From positions 1 through 64,000 of the forward strand of contig NZ_JAURVN010000010.1 of the NCBI RefSeq assembly GCF_030655415.1: a stretch of 64,000 nt of DNA, given 5' to 3'. Below, in pieces: positions 8,496-16,317 of this stretch. The notes under the pieces are model-generated. The model had not been told where the DNA came from. It was given only the letters and a program-made list of their open reading frames with translations, and ran no database searches. Position numbers and translations under genes: made by a program. Position 1 is the stretch's first letter; each line of letters starts with the position of its first letter. Origin of the DNA: Herminiimonas sp. GTDB lineage: Bacteria; Pseudomonadota; Gammaproteobacteria; Burkholderiales; Burkholderiaceae.

Positions 8496-10037
8496 ATGAC
8501 CATCATTAAACAAGACGATTTGATCGAATCCGTTGCCGCTGCTCTGCAATACATCAGCTACTACCATCCGCAGGATTACATTCAGCACTTGGCGCGCGCG
8601 TATGAAGCAGAACAAAGTCCGGCAGCCAAGGATGCGATTGCGCAGATCCTGACCAACTCGCGCATGTGCGCAGAAGGCAAGCGTCCAATCTGCCAGGACA
8701 CCGGCATCGTCAATGTCTTCTTGAAAATCGGCATGGAAGTAAAGTTCGAAGGTTTCGGCAAAACTTCAATCACCGATGCAGTGAATGAAGGTGTACGCCG
8801 CGCTTATAACGACCCGGATAATAAGCTGCGCGCATCGATAGTGGCCGACCCGCATTTCGCGCGCAAGAACACCGGCGACAACACACCTGCCGTGGTACAC
8901 ATGGAGCTGGTGCCGGGCAATACGGTGGACGTGCAAGTCGCGGCAAAAGGCGGCGGCTCGGAAAACAAAACCAAATTCGTCATGCTCAATCCTTCCGATT
9001 CGCTGGTCGACTGGGTCATGCAAACCGTGCCACTGATGGGCGCAGGCTGGTGCCCACCGGGCATGCTCGGCATCGGCATCGGCGGCACAGCAGAACGCGC
9101 AATGCTGATGGCAAAACAAGTGTTGATGGAAGACGTCGACATGTACGAGCTGAAGCAACGCGGCCCGCAAAACAAAACTGAAGAATTGCGTATCGAGTTG
9201 TGCGACAAGATCAATGCGCTCGGCATCGGTGCGCAAGGCTTGGGTGGTTTGACGACTGTGCTGGACGTCAAAATCATGATGCATCCTACGCACGCGGCAT
9301 CGAAGCCAGTGGCGATGATCCCTAACTGCGCGGCAACACGTCACGCGCATTTTGTGATGGATGGCTCCGGCCCGGTTTATCTCGATCCGCCATCGCTGTC
9401 TGATTGGCCGGATGTGAATTGGGCACCGAATACCGAACTGTCGAAACGCGTTGATTTGAATACGCTGACCAAAGAAGAAGTCGCCTCGTGGAAGCCGGGT
9501 CAAACTCTGCTGTTGAACGGCAAAATGTTGACCGGTCGCGATGCTGCGCACAAGCGTATTCAAGAGATGCTGGCCAAAGGTGAAAAGCTGCCTGTCGATT
9601 TCACCAATCGCATTATTTATTATGTAGGTCCGGTTGATCCGGTGCGCGATGAAGTCGTTGGCCCAGCAGGCCCGACTACCGCAACCCGCATGGATAAATT
9701 TACCGAGATGATGCTGGCGCAAACCGGCTTGATCTCTATGGTCGGCAAAGCCGAACGCGGCCCGACTGCAATCGAAGCAATCAAGAAACATCAATCGGCG
9801 TATCTGATGGCGGTTGGCGGCGCAGCATACTTGGTATCGAAGGCAATCAAGACTGCCACCGTATTGGGCTTCGCCGATCTGGGGATGGAAGCGATTTATG
9901 AGTTCGACGTGACCGATATGCCAGTCACCGTCGCGGTCGATTCCACCGGCACTTCCGTCCACAATACCGGACCGAAGGAATGGAAAGAGAAGATCGAAAA
10001 AATTCGTTTGAATGAAATCCCAGTGTCAGCGGTTTGA
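8496..10037 (+). CDS. fumA: Class I fumarate hydratase (4Fe-4S)
   Basis: 513 residues, the fused alpha-beta form of the iron-sulfur fumarases (FumA/FumB type). It interconverts fumarate and (S)-malate in the TCA cycle. Seen: CQDTG motif at C66-G70, an Fe-S Cys candidate in MIPNCAATRHAHF, the GTAERAMLMAK segment, and the C-terminal domain with KMLTGRDAAHKR and DVTDMPVTVAVDSTG. The enzyme class is oxygen-sensitive. It lies between yqhA and murI with short gaps. The symbol follows E. coli usage. Confidence 0.95.
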   Translation: MTIIKQDDLIESVAAALQYISYYHPQDYIQHLARAYEAEQSPAAKDAIAQILTNSRMCAEGKRPICQDTGIVNVFLKIGMEVKFEGFGKTSITDAVNEGVRRAYNDPDNKLRASIVADPHFARKNTGDNTPAVVHMELVPGNTVDVQVAAKGGGSENKTKFVMLNPSDSLVDWVMQTVPLMGAGWCPPGMLGIGIGGTAERAMLMAKQVLMEDVDMYELKQRGPQNKTEELRIELCDKINALGIGAQGLGGLTTVLDVKIMMHPTHAASKPVAMIPNCAATRHAHFVMDGSGPVYLDPPSLSDWPDVNWAPNTELSKRVDLNTLTKEEVASWKPGQTLLLNGKMLTGRDAAHKRIQEMLAKGEKLPVDFTNRIIYYVGPVDPVRDEVVGPAGPTTATRMDKFTEMMLAQTGLISMVGKAERGPTAIEAIKKHQSAYLMAVGGAAYLVSKAIKTATVLGFADLGMEAIYEFDVTDMPVTVAVDSTGTSVHNTGPKEWKEKIEKIRLNEIPVSAV

Positions 10038-10078
10038 TTTTTCTTCTTATCCAATCACGCATTTAATACACGACGACA

Positions 10079-10933
10079 TTGAGCTTCTCCGCCTACCCCG
10101 ATCCTGTTGCTGCTGAAGCGCCTATCGGTATTTTCGATTCCGGCGTCGGTGCCTTGTCCGTCCTGCGTCACGTACAAGCACGCTTGCCATCTGAGCATTT
10201 GCTGTGTTTTGCTGACTCGGCTTACGCGCCATATGGCGGCAAATCGGATGCAGAAATTATCGAACGCACGCTAGCCGTTGCCAGCTTTCTGGTAACGCAA
10301 AAGGTCAAGGCCATCGTCGTCGCCTGCAATACCGCGACCGCGGCAGCCATCGACGCCTTACGTCAGCAATATCCTGATTTGATCGTGGTCGGCGTAGAAC
10401 CAGGCTTGAAGCCGGCGGCAGTATTCAGCAAGAGCGGCAAGGCTGGCGTGCTGGCAACCGCTAGCACCTTGGCAAGCCATCGCTTCATTGCGCTGCGCGA
10501 CCAGATAGCAGAAAGCACTGGCGTCACTTTCTTGACGCAAGCGTGCGTCGGTCTGGTCGATCAAATTGAAAAAGGCGAACTATCCTCGCCAGAAACCGCG
10601 CTGATGCTGGAGCGGTATGTCACGCCCTTGCTGCGCGGTGGTGCCGATACGCTGGCGCTAGGTTGCACGCACTACCCTTTTGTTCAGCCCTTGATTGAAG
10701 CGATTGCAGAGCGCGAGAGCGCTGTGCCGGTGACGATCATCGATACCGGCGAAGCCGTATCGCGCCAACTGGAAAGATTGCTGCAGCAACGCGGCTTGCA
10801 ACGATTTGAGAATATGCCGGGTTCGCTGGCAGCATTTACGACTGGCAGCCAAAGCTCACTGGAAAATGCCTTCGCAAAATTGCTGAATTTGCATCCTCAA
10901 GTCACCGCGCTGAAGGCACAAGCGACGGCCTAA
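10079..10933 (+). CDS. murI: Glutamate racemase
   Basis: 284 residues. It converts L-glutamate to D-glutamate for peptidoglycan. The two catalytic cysteines are present: C83 in VVACNTATAAA and C196 in LALGCTHYPF; the N-terminal GIFDSGVGALSVL and FADSAYAPYGGKS motifs match. The start is a TTG at 10079, the first possible start after an in-frame stop at 10064, and no ATG lies before the conserved GIFDSGVG block. No clear Shine-Dalgarno sequence, so expression may depend on coupling to the fumarase gene 41 nt upstream. Confidence 0.95.
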   Translation: MSFSAYPDPVAAEAPIGIFDSGVGALSVLRHVQARLPSEHLLCFADSAYAPYGGKSDAEIIERTLAVASFLVTQKVKAIVVACNTATAAAIDALRQQYPDLIVVGVEPGLKPAAVFSKSGKAGVLATASTLASHRFIALRDQIAESTGVTFLTQACVGLVDQIEKGELSSPETALMLERYVTPLLRGGADTLALGCTHYPFVQPLIEAIAERESAVPVTIIDTGEAVSRQLERLLQQRGLQRFENMPGSLAAFTTGSQSSLENAFAKLLNLHPQVTALKAQATA

Positions 10934-10988
10934 GCCAGAGTGATATTTGGCATTGAACGACTAATTTTTACTGCTTTGTTTATTTGAT

Positions 10989-11017
10989 TTGCCAGCCGCG
11001 TATGAATTTTGTATAAT
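10989..11017 (+). promoter_or_regulatory. tRNA-His promoter
   Basis: TTGCCA-N17-TATAAT, a near-consensus sigma-70 promoter whose -10 ends 48 nt before the tRNA. Confidence 0.85.
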
Positions 11018-11065
11018 GCGCAGCTGTCTTGCAAAACATCGCAAGTCGCTCGTAGTAAATCAATG

Positions 11066-11141
11066 GTGGCTGTAGCTCAGTTGGTAGAGTCCAGGATTGT
11101 GATTCCTGTTGTCGTGGGTTCGAGCCCCATCAGCCACCCCA
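11066..11141 (+). tRNA. tRNA-His (GTG)
   Basis: 76 nt including encoded CCA. Acceptor GTGGCTG pairs with CAGCCAC, the anticodon loop TTGTGAT gives GTG, and the T arm is TGGGTTCGAGCCCCA. The G at 11065 can pair with discriminator C11138, giving the G-1:C73 pair used by HisRS. Confidence 0.97.
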
Positions 11142-11149
11142 AGAATTTT

Positions 11150-11187
11150 AGCCGTGCCCTATGTGAAAACATGCGGCACGGCTTTTT
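11150..11187 (+). terminator. tRNA-His terminator
   Basis: Stem GCCGTGCC / GGCACGGC followed by T5. Confidence 0.9.
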
Positions 11188-11230
11188 CTTTGATGCGTCA
11201 GATTTGTGGCGTCAGATTTAGGGTGCGAGC

Positions 11231-11542
11231 TTAGTTGATATCTTCATCCACAGTACTCGCGTGCTTGGTGTTGCTACCTTTTTCGCCCGGAATCGTTTCG
11301 TAATGAATCGTTGGGCTATCAGCGCGGCTCTCGCTATCGCGTAGCTCTTCATCGACATGACCAGTAAAGCCGGTGCGATTATCAAATCCGCCGCCGGTAT
11401 CCGCAGACACCGTATTCGCTGCAACATACGAATCGCTGACGGCCTGACGTGCAGCATGATCTGGATAATCATCGGCAGAGCCGGCGTCTACTTTGGCAAA
11501 TTTTTCTTCTAGATCGTTATTGGTATTTGGTATCGAGCGCAT
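11231..11542 (-). CDS. Small acidic hydrophilic protein
   Basis: 103 residues, strongly polar and acidic, with no Cys and no hydrophobic segment (NTNNDLEEKFAKVDAG, GGGFDNRTGFTGHVDEEL). It looks intrinsically disordered and resembles small general-stress proteins in composition only; family not recognised. ATG start with AGGAG about 8 nt upstream. It begins 58 nt after the stop of another small hydrophilic gene in the same direction, so both are likely transcribed from the shared motif near 11838-11870. Confidence 0.7.
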   Translation of the reverse strand: MRSIPNTNNDLEEKFAKVDAGSADDYPDHAARQAVSDSYVAANTVSADTGGGFDNRTGFTGHVDEELRDSESRADSPTIHYETIPGEKGSNTKHASTVDEDIN

Positions 11543-11600
11543 GATTTATCTCCTAAAGATGATTCCATCTGAGACTGCTGTGCGGACAAAAACTTTATGA

Positions 11601-11777
11601 CTATCCGTGGCGGCGTAACACGTCGTTTTGATCTTTTTCGGGTGCTACAGTTGAATCGTTGTTACGCACTGGCGGCCCCTTTTCCTTGCGCGCTTTATCG
11701 ACGCGGGTATCGACCTCATTCAGTTCAGCATCGATTTTTTGTAGCGGCGAATCTGGATTAGTTTTTTGATTACTCAT
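11601..11777 (-). CDS. Small hydrophilic protein, 58 residues
   Basis: 58 residues from an ATG preceded by AAGGAG at good spacing; the product begins MSNQKTNPDSPLQKIDAEL and ends NDVLRRHG. It is highly charged, with a probable short amphipathic helix (about 11-30), no Cys and no membrane segment. Not recognised. The strong ribosome binding site, the position between regulated-looking upstream sequence and a second hydrophilic gene, and the full-length frame support it as real. Confidence 0.6.
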   Translation of the reverse strand: MSNQKTNPDSPLQKIDAELNEVDTRVDKARKEKGPPVRNNDSTVAPEKDQNDVLRRHG

Positions 11778-11837
11778 TGATTTCTCCTTAAGACGAAATG
11801 ACCAACTTTGATCTTATTCTCTTTGAGGAAAAGCGCT

Positions 11838-11870
11838 ATCAGAGAAATAGATTTTCTCTTGTAGGACAAG
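11838..11870 (-). promoter_or_regulatory. Two-part motif, copy 1
   Basis: Minus strand TCCTAC-N17-TCTGAT; the outer part sits in a 13-nt palindrome CTTGT-AGG-ACAAG (11858-11870). The inner element lies about 60 nt before the start at 11777. Shared with two other small-protein genes. Confidence 0.45.
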
Positions 11871-11926
11871 CCAACGATGAACCAGAGCAACTGTGCACTC
11901 AAGAAACAAGCAACAAATTGCAGACG

Positions 11927-11956
11927 AAAAAAAACCGTCGCAAGCGACGGTTTTTA
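11927..11956 (-). terminator. Terminator of the small lipoprotein gene
   Basis: Stem CCGTCG / CGACGG with CAAG loop, with A-rich left and T-rich right flanks, so it can work in both directions. Confidence 0.85.
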
Positions 11957-11973
11957 ATTTCGCAAAGATGCGA

Positions 11974-12192
11974 TTAATGTCCGGACAAAGCCGCTTCAGC
12001 AGCAGCGTTTTGTTTGCGGATTTTTTCTTTTTCAGCTTCTTCAGCGCTCAATGGAGCAGCTGGAGTTGCATCAGCGGCAGCAGGTGCCTCTACGGTTGCT
12101 GCTGGAGCTGCTTCTGTCGATGCCGATTTTTCCGAGTTACATGCGGTCAACGACAATGCCAGCAACAATGCTGCGAATAACGAAATTTTCAT
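11974..12192 (-). CDS. Small Ala-rich lipoprotein
   Basis: 72 residues: a signal peptide with lipobox LSLTAC (Cys about 18), then an Ala/Pro/Glu-rich tail (AAPAATVEAPAAADATPAAP) ending in a charged helix EEAEKEKIRKQNAAAEAAL. Likely an outer- or inner-membrane lipoprotein with a disordered stalk; function unknown. The start at 12192 is chosen because the signal peptide begins there and AGGA lies upstream; a longer frame to 12273 has no such features. Followed by its own terminator. Confidence 0.8.
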   Translation of the reverse strand: MKISLFAALLLALSLTACNSEKSASTEAAPAATVEAPAAADATPAAPLSAEEAEKEKIRKQNAAAEAALSGH

Positions 12193-12363
12193 CTTGTTCC
12201 TAAATATGGGTGAGTGTTTTTTCAGACAAGGATCGCTGAAGAAACATGAGGCTGGCGTAGTTGTAATGCTCACGCCAAGCCACTAATTTATGTGCCCACT
12301 ATAGTTAGGTGTAGCTGATCGGTAAATTGTGGAAGTCACCTAGTAGCCGCCAAAATTTAGATG

Positions 12364-12388
12364 TAAAAAAACCCACATCGCTGCGGGC
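12364..12388 (-). terminator. Terminator of the 72-residue hydrophilic protein gene
   Basis: Minus strand stem CCCGCA / TGTGGG with one G-U pair and a GCGA loop, followed by T7. Confidence 0.75.
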
Positions 12389-12435
12389 TCTTTCATATTT
12401 TCATCAGCGTTTTTCCGGCCGATGATCTAGCAAAG

Positions 12436-12654
12436 TCAACTATTATTGGTGACCTTGTTAGGCTGCTTGATTGGGTGCCCATGTTGAGCAACATCTGCAG
12501 TTTGGCTGGCACGTGCATTATCAATCGCTGCATACTTCTTTTGCATAAGCCGTTCCATCTCTGTCACATCCTGTTCAAGCACCGGATTGCCAGGTGGATT
12601 TGCGTGATGATTATTTTCATCATTGCGATCGACTTGCTTCTTTAAATTAGGCAT
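12436..12654 (-). CDS. Small hydrophilic protein, 72 residues
   Basis: 72 residues starting MPNLKKQVDRNDENNHH; polar, Asn/Gln/His-rich, no hydrophobic segment. Start at 12654 chosen because AAGGAG lies 6 nt upstream; an ATG two codons earlier abuts the ribosome binding site. Not recognised; composition is like the 58- and 103-residue proteins nearby. Copy 2 of the two-part motif lies 57 nt upstream, almost the same distance as for the 58-residue gene. Confidence 0.65.
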   Translation of the reverse strand: MPNLKKQVDRNDENNHHANPPGNPVLEQDVTEMERLMQKKYAAIDNARASQTADVAQHGHPIKQPNKVTNNS

Positions 12655-12710
12655 GGTCATCTCCTTGGTGTTTTGTAGACGTACCATAGCATCGCTACCC
12701 ACGCAGTTGA

Positions 12711-12743
12711 ATAGGACTAGCGCGCAATGGCTTGTAGGACAGA
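12711..12743 (-). promoter_or_regulatory. Two-part motif, copy 2
   Basis: Minus strand TCCTAC-N17-TCCTAT upstream of the 72-residue gene; the outer part again has the CTTGT-AGG-ACA core on the plus strand. Confidence 0.5.
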
Positions 12744-12850
12744 ACGAAGCTGCACTATTTTCATGCAAGATTTCAGCATCCAGCAGCAAGGGTTCGAATA
12801 TCAGGCTGCGTTATCATGGTCGCTTATTCTGTAACCCATTCCTACCCGCC

Positions 12851-13180
12851 ATGACACAAATGCTGCTCGATACAAAGTTACTGGAAAATGTATTACAAGA
12901 ATTTGCAGATGCTCGCAACTGGCAGCAATTTCACTCACCCAAGAATCTGGCGATGGCATTGACCGGTGAAGTCGGCGAGTTGGTGGAAATTTTTCAGTGG
13001 CGCAGCGAAGAAGAATCGTGGCAAGTTGCACAAGCGCCGGAGACCGCAGAACATGTGCGGCAAGAGTTGGCTGACGTTGCGCTGTATTTGATACGTCTGG
13101 CATCTGTTTTGAATGTCGATCTGAACGCGGCAATTCAAGACAAGCTGATCATGAACGCAAAGAAATACCCGCCACTGTAA
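12851..13180 (+). CDS. MazG-like dCTP pyrophosphatase-type protein
   Basis: 109 residues of the all-alpha NTP pyrophosphohydrolase superfamily, closest in layout to DCTPP1/RS21-C6-type enzymes, which hydrolyse dCTP and modified dCTP to monophosphate plus PPi. The metal-binding signature is complete: E40-x-x-E43 in GEVGELVE and E72-x-x-D75 in QELADVALYL; the FHSPKNLAMAL segment is typical. The frame extends upstream to 12623, but the ATG at 12851 gives the normal family length. Cytoplasmic; monocistronic. Exact substrate not shown by sequence. Confidence 0.88.
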   Translation: MTQMLLDTKLLENVLQEFADARNWQQFHSPKNLAMALTGEVGELVEIFQWRSEEESWQVAQAPETAEHVRQELADVALYLIRLASVLNVDLNAAIQDKLIMNAKKYPPL

Positions 13181-13365
13181 AATTCGTGCTTGAGTATTTT
13201 TGCAATCATTATTGAATGCGATCAAACCCGCGTTGCTATAAAGTTATTAGCCAAGCTGTTACGCCAGTGGACACACAAGTTGCGGCACAAGTTCTTACAG
13301 CCGATATTTATTTTTTAGTTTTAGCTTCGCGCACGCGAGCAAGTTATAGATCAATCATCATTTCC

Positions 13366-14064
13366 ATGACCGACACACCTTTCAGCAAACGTAGTAATCC
13401 CGCCAGCACTTTCACCGAATGGTTGCGCGAACAGAATCAGGAAAACTGGGACGCCGCGATCAATCATCGTTTTATCGATGAGTTATTTGCCGGCACTGTC
13501 GCTGACGATGTGCTGCAACATTATCTGGTGCAGGACTATCAATTCATCGATCGCTTTGTCGCACTGTTAGGAGCCGCGATTGCGAGCGCAGATCTTTTCA
13601 CTTCACGCGTACGCTTCTCACGCTTTGCCGCGATGATTACCAGTGATGAAAATACGTACTTCCTGCGTGCCTTCGATGAACTTGGCCTGGTCGATAAATA
13701 TCGAATCACACCGCCACTGACAGAGCCAACCAAAGCATTCCAGGCGTTGATGACGGAATCGGCTGAAAGCCGGATGTATCCACTGTGCCTGTCGGTATTG
13801 GTCGTTGCCGAATGGTTGTACTTAAGCTGGGCTGATCGCCCGGATGCAACATTGCCTGAACGCTTCATTCATGCGGAGTGGATTACGCTGCATAACAATC
13901 CGGCGTTTGCCGACTTCATAGGCTGGTTACGTTCAGAACTTGATCGCACCGGACCTTTGCTGGATGCGCAAGATCAAGCGCATTGCGCCGATATGTTCGG
14001 CCGCGCAGTTGCGCTGGAACGGGCATTTTTCGATCACGTCTACACACCGCTCACCTATTCTTGA
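13366..14064 (+). CDS. TenA-family protein lacking the active-site Cys (TenA_E type)
   Basis: 232 residues with the TENA/THI-4 helical fold. In thiaminase II TenA the segment LLPCFW carries the catalytic Cys; here the aligned segment reads LVVAEWLYLSW, so Ala148-Glu149 replace it, which matches the TenA_E subgroup that can hydrolyse formylated or amino-pyrimidine salvage intermediates of thiamin (established for plant proteins). ATG at 13366 chosen; an upstream GTG-type extension has no support. It precedes a Cys-type tenA by 59 nt, probably one operon. No TPP riboswitch was seen upstream. Confidence 0.85.
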   Translation: MTDTPFSKRSNPASTFTEWLREQNQENWDAAINHRFIDELFAGTVADDVLQHYLVQDYQFIDRFVALLGAAIASADLFTSRVRFSRFAAMITSDENTYFLRAFDELGLVDKYRITPPLTEPTKAFQALMTESAESRMYPLCLSVLVVAEWLYLSWADRPDATLPERFIHAEWITLHNNPAFADFIGWLRSELDRTGPLLDAQDQAHCADMFGRAVALERAFFDHVYTPLTYS

Positions 14065-14123
14065 ATCTCTGCTCGCTCGCAGATTAAAACGCGAGCGGCT
14101 TGCAATCTTCGTTAAGGAACATC

Positions 14124-14786
14124 ATGTCTTTTACCGCTGAAATCTGGCAAAAAAACGCCGCGCTGTTTGAAACCATACGCACCATGCCGTTCAATCAAGA
14201 GCTGGCTGACGGCACCTTGAGTCAAGAACGCTTCCGTCATTACATGATTCAAGATGCGCATTACTTAATCGCCTTCGGTCGTGCGCTGGCCGTCGCTGCG
14301 GCAAAAGCCGACAATACAGACGAGATCGTCCAGTTCGCGAATGGCGCACATACAGCGATCATCGTTGAACGCAGCTTGCATGCGGATTTCATGGAGCAGT
14401 TCAATGTCAGCCCGGCGACCTTTGCGGCAACGCCCTTGTCGCCGGCGACGCATCATTACAGTAGCTACCTGATTGCGACGGCGTGGAGCGCGTCTTACCC
14501 CGTCGCATTGGCTGCTTTGCTGCCCTGCTTCTGGATCTATGCGGAAATCGGCCGCGACATCCTCGCACGCGCCGCCAAGAACAATCCCTACGATTCGTGG
14601 ATCAGCACCTATGCCGGCGAAGAATTCCACGCAGCAGTACGTGGTGTCATCGCGACTGTAGATCGTGTCGCTTCAGTTGCCAGCGCAGAAACGCGCCGCG
14701 ACATGCACATTGCCTATACGCATGCGGCAAAACTGGAATGGATGTTTTGGGATTCTGCGTATCGCCTGGAGCAATGGCCGGTTTAA
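14124..14786 (+). CDS. tenA: Thiaminase II / aminopyrimidine aminohydrolase
   Basis: 220 residues. It hydrolyses 4-amino-5-aminomethyl-2-methylpyrimidine to HMP, salvaging the thiamin pyrimidine. Active-site residues fall at the same numbers as in B. subtilis TenA: D44 (MIQDAHYL), C135 (ALLPCFWIYAEIG) and E205 (KLEWMFWD). Start at 14124 has AAGGAAC upstream; an in-frame ATG at 14100 lacks one. Terminator follows. Thiamin-linked genes other than the upstream paralogue are not adjacent. Confidence 0.93.
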   Translation: MSFTAEIWQKNAALFETIRTMPFNQELADGTLSQERFRHYMIQDAHYLIAFGRALAVAAAKADNTDEIVQFANGAHTAIIVERSLHADFMEQFNVSPATFAATPLSPATHHYSSYLIATAWSASYPVALAALLPCFWIYAEIGRDILARAAKNNPYDSWISTYAGEEFHAAVRGVIATVDRVASVASAETRRDMHIAYTHAAKLEWMFWDSAYRLEQWPV

Positions 14787-14823
14787 TCACACCGAAAAAA
14801 ACAATTTGTGAATGAATAGCATC

Positions 14824-14857
14824 AGGCCCGGTCGAACTCAGACACGGGCCTTTTTTA
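14824..14857 (+). terminator. tenA terminator
   Basis: Stem AGGCCCG / CGGGCCT followed by T5-6. Confidence 0.9.
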
Positions 14858-14980
14858 CATGTGTTCTATGCAGATAAAATCCCTTATGATTTGCACGTAT
14901 CGTGGCATCGTTATCGAGCCAGATCTACGTAGACATTCATCGTGAATCGCTAAATTTCTCTCACCACACAGGAGTGCACC

Positions 14981-15187
14981 ATGGACGAAGAAAGCTTCAA
15001 CATCAGCATGCGAAAATTCTTGAAGACGGTTGGCGTCGGTTCACAAAACGCCATCGAAAAAGCGGTGGAAAAAGCGATCGCCGAAGGTCGCATCAGCGGT
15101 ACAGAATCTTTCCCTGCGAAAGTTACGCTGGAGATTGAAGGCATAAAACTGAATATCACTTTTGATGGGGAAATTCGCTTGCAGTAA
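14981..15187 (+). CDS. DUF6494-like small protein
   Basis: 68 residues: an N-terminal helical part MDEESFNISMRKFLKTVG, then a short beta part ending LNITFDGEIRLQ. The layout matches the small DUF6494 family (MDEE.FN...RKFLK.VGV.SQ..IE.AV), of unknown function. ATG with AGGAG 7 nt upstream; own terminator. Cytoplasmic by composition. Confidence 0.8.
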   Translation: MDEESFNISMRKFLKTVGVGSQNAIEKAVEKAIAEGRISGTESFPAKVTLEIEGIKLNITFDGEIRLQ

Positions 15188-15247
15188 CTTTGCAGATTCT
15201 GCGGCGATCTTGCGCTGCAGAATGAAACGAAGGTAATCAGATACCGT

Positions 15248-15284
15248 CAATCAGGCGCACAGCAATGTCCGCCTGATTTTTTAT
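15248..15284 (+). terminator. Terminator
   Basis: Stem AATCAGGCG / CGCCTGATT followed by T run. Confidence 0.9.
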
Positions 15285-15418
15285 TCGCGCTTTAAAAATA
15301 TATTTTCATTCCCACTGCAATTAAGTGACAGAGCGCACAGAAGACAATCAGCCGAAGGTTTATTCTGCATCCTCTTGATTCAAACGATGCAAGCAAACAC
15401 TTAATTACGGAGCATAAA

Positions 15419-15496
15419 ATGGGTAGCAAATACTATAGAGGTTGGCTGGTCAGTGCGTCCGTACTTGCAGTTCTGTGCTTTTATATGGCTTTTTGA
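15419..15496 (+). CDS. Possible tiny membrane peptide (maybe frameshifted)
   Basis: 25 codons: MGSKYYRGWL followed by a hydrophobic helix VSASVLAVLCFYMAF and a stop. CGGAG precedes the ATG by 7 nt. The frame stops inside a T5 run (15490-15494); removing one T would join it to a polar tail (FEKLEKTSERAPEGNALETKQ) that continues for dozens of codons, giving a plausible single-pass small protein. Either a genuine micropeptide or a frameshifted gene or read error. Unknown function. Confidence 0.35.
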   Translation: MGSKYYRGWLVSASVLAVLCFYMAF

Positions 15497-15618
15497 AAAG
15501 CTTGAGAAGACGAGCGAACGCGCGCCTGAGGGTAATGCGCTTGAGACAAAACAAGCCGTAAAATTAAGTCAAAAATTCAATGTCAGAACTCTGTTTCACT
15601 ATTATTTAAAATATCAAA

Positions 15619-15662
15619 ACAAAAGCAGCAGGCCTGATTTTCACAGGCCTGCTGCTTTTTTA
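15619..15662. terminator. Strong bidirectional terminator
   Basis: A 16-bp stem AAAAGCAGCAGGCCTG / CAGGCCTGCTGCTTTT with a 7-nt loop, T-rich on both strands; serves the plus-strand peptide region and the minus-strand small secreted gene. Confidence 0.9.
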
Positions 15663-15688
15663 TGTATTTGAAAATCAGCGTTTAGGTC

Positions 15689-15859
15689 TTACCACTTATA
15701 AGGTGGAATCGCCATGGTCACCAGAGTATTGACCTCTGTCTGCGCGACGAATTTTTCAGCGCTTGTTTCCGCCGATACAGCAGCTGGATTCAACACGATG
15801 AACAAGCCACCAGCTACAGTGACGGCACATATAAACAGTGAGATGAAATGGCGTTTCAT
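15689..15859 (-). CDS. Small secreted protein, 56 residues
   Basis: 56 residues: MKRHFISLFICAVTVAGG starts a signal peptide or membrane anchor (to about VSAE at 33), followed by a 23-residue mature part ending TMAIPPYKW. Not recognised. Start codon ATG; only a weak GAGAG upstream. The signal-peptide pattern and shared terminator downstream support a gene. A plus-strand frame over the same bases has no such features. Confidence 0.5.
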   Translation of the reverse strand: MKRHFISLFICAVTVAGGLFIVLNPAAVSAETSAEKFVAQTEVNTLVTMAIPPYKW

Positions 15860-15906
15860 AATATCGCTCTCAATTCTTAAAAGTAGAGATCATTTCGAAG
15901 AAATGA

Positions 15907-16317
15907 TCAGACAGCTGCTTCGTTTGTCATATCTGACACTGCAATCTGCGGGCCGAATGGCAGAACGTTTCCGCTCTCTGCAGCAGATTTCCCCAATCCC
16001 TTGGCAATCATTCTGGAATCCAGCCACGGATTCCTACGCACACGCGCTCTGGAATTCTCGGCACCTAATTCGGATACGAACTCTGGAGTGAATATGCGCG
16101 ATTCAGTTTTTTTATATCCGACGAGGCTACTGCGTACAGCATCGCCCAGATATTTCATGGCTTTGTAACGTTTGCGGCGCAATACGCGCTCAACGGCATC
16201 TTCATGACGTTCTGCAATCTCGGCACAAGCCTTGATATAACCCGGCCACTCAACTGCGACTCGTTCTTTGAGTACAGCTGAGGCATCCGGTAAAGTTGTT
16301 TGAAGAATAGACATCAT
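15907..16317 (-). CDS. Hypothetical cytoplasmic protein
   Basis: 136 residues, helical and charged; basic middle RVLRRKRYKAMKYLGDAV (about 43-60), then a polar C-terminal half. No membrane segment or known motif. The start is an ATG ATG pair with CAGGAGG directly upstream; the second ATG (16314) has the better spacing. Not recognised. Copy 3 of the two-part motif lies 146 nt upstream, so it may belong with the small proteins at 11.6-12.7 kb. Confidence 0.7.
   Translation of the reverse strand: MMSILQTTLPDASAVLKERVAVEWPGYIKACAEIAERHEDAVERVLRRKRYKAMKYLGDAVRSSLVGYKKTESRIFTPEFVSELGAENSRARVRRNPWLDSRMIAKGLGKSAAESGNVLPFGPQIAVSDMTNEAAV

Noticed and set aside
8766..9962. 398-codon minus-strand frame
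   Set aside because: Antisense shadow of the well-supported fumarase gene; His/Arg/Cys-rich composition.
13181..13365. Possible TPP riboswitch before the tenA pair
   Set aside because: No CUGAGA-type or other thi-box sequence could be found.
15714..16091. 125-codon plus-strand frame
   Set aside because: Antisense to two better-supported minus-strand genes.
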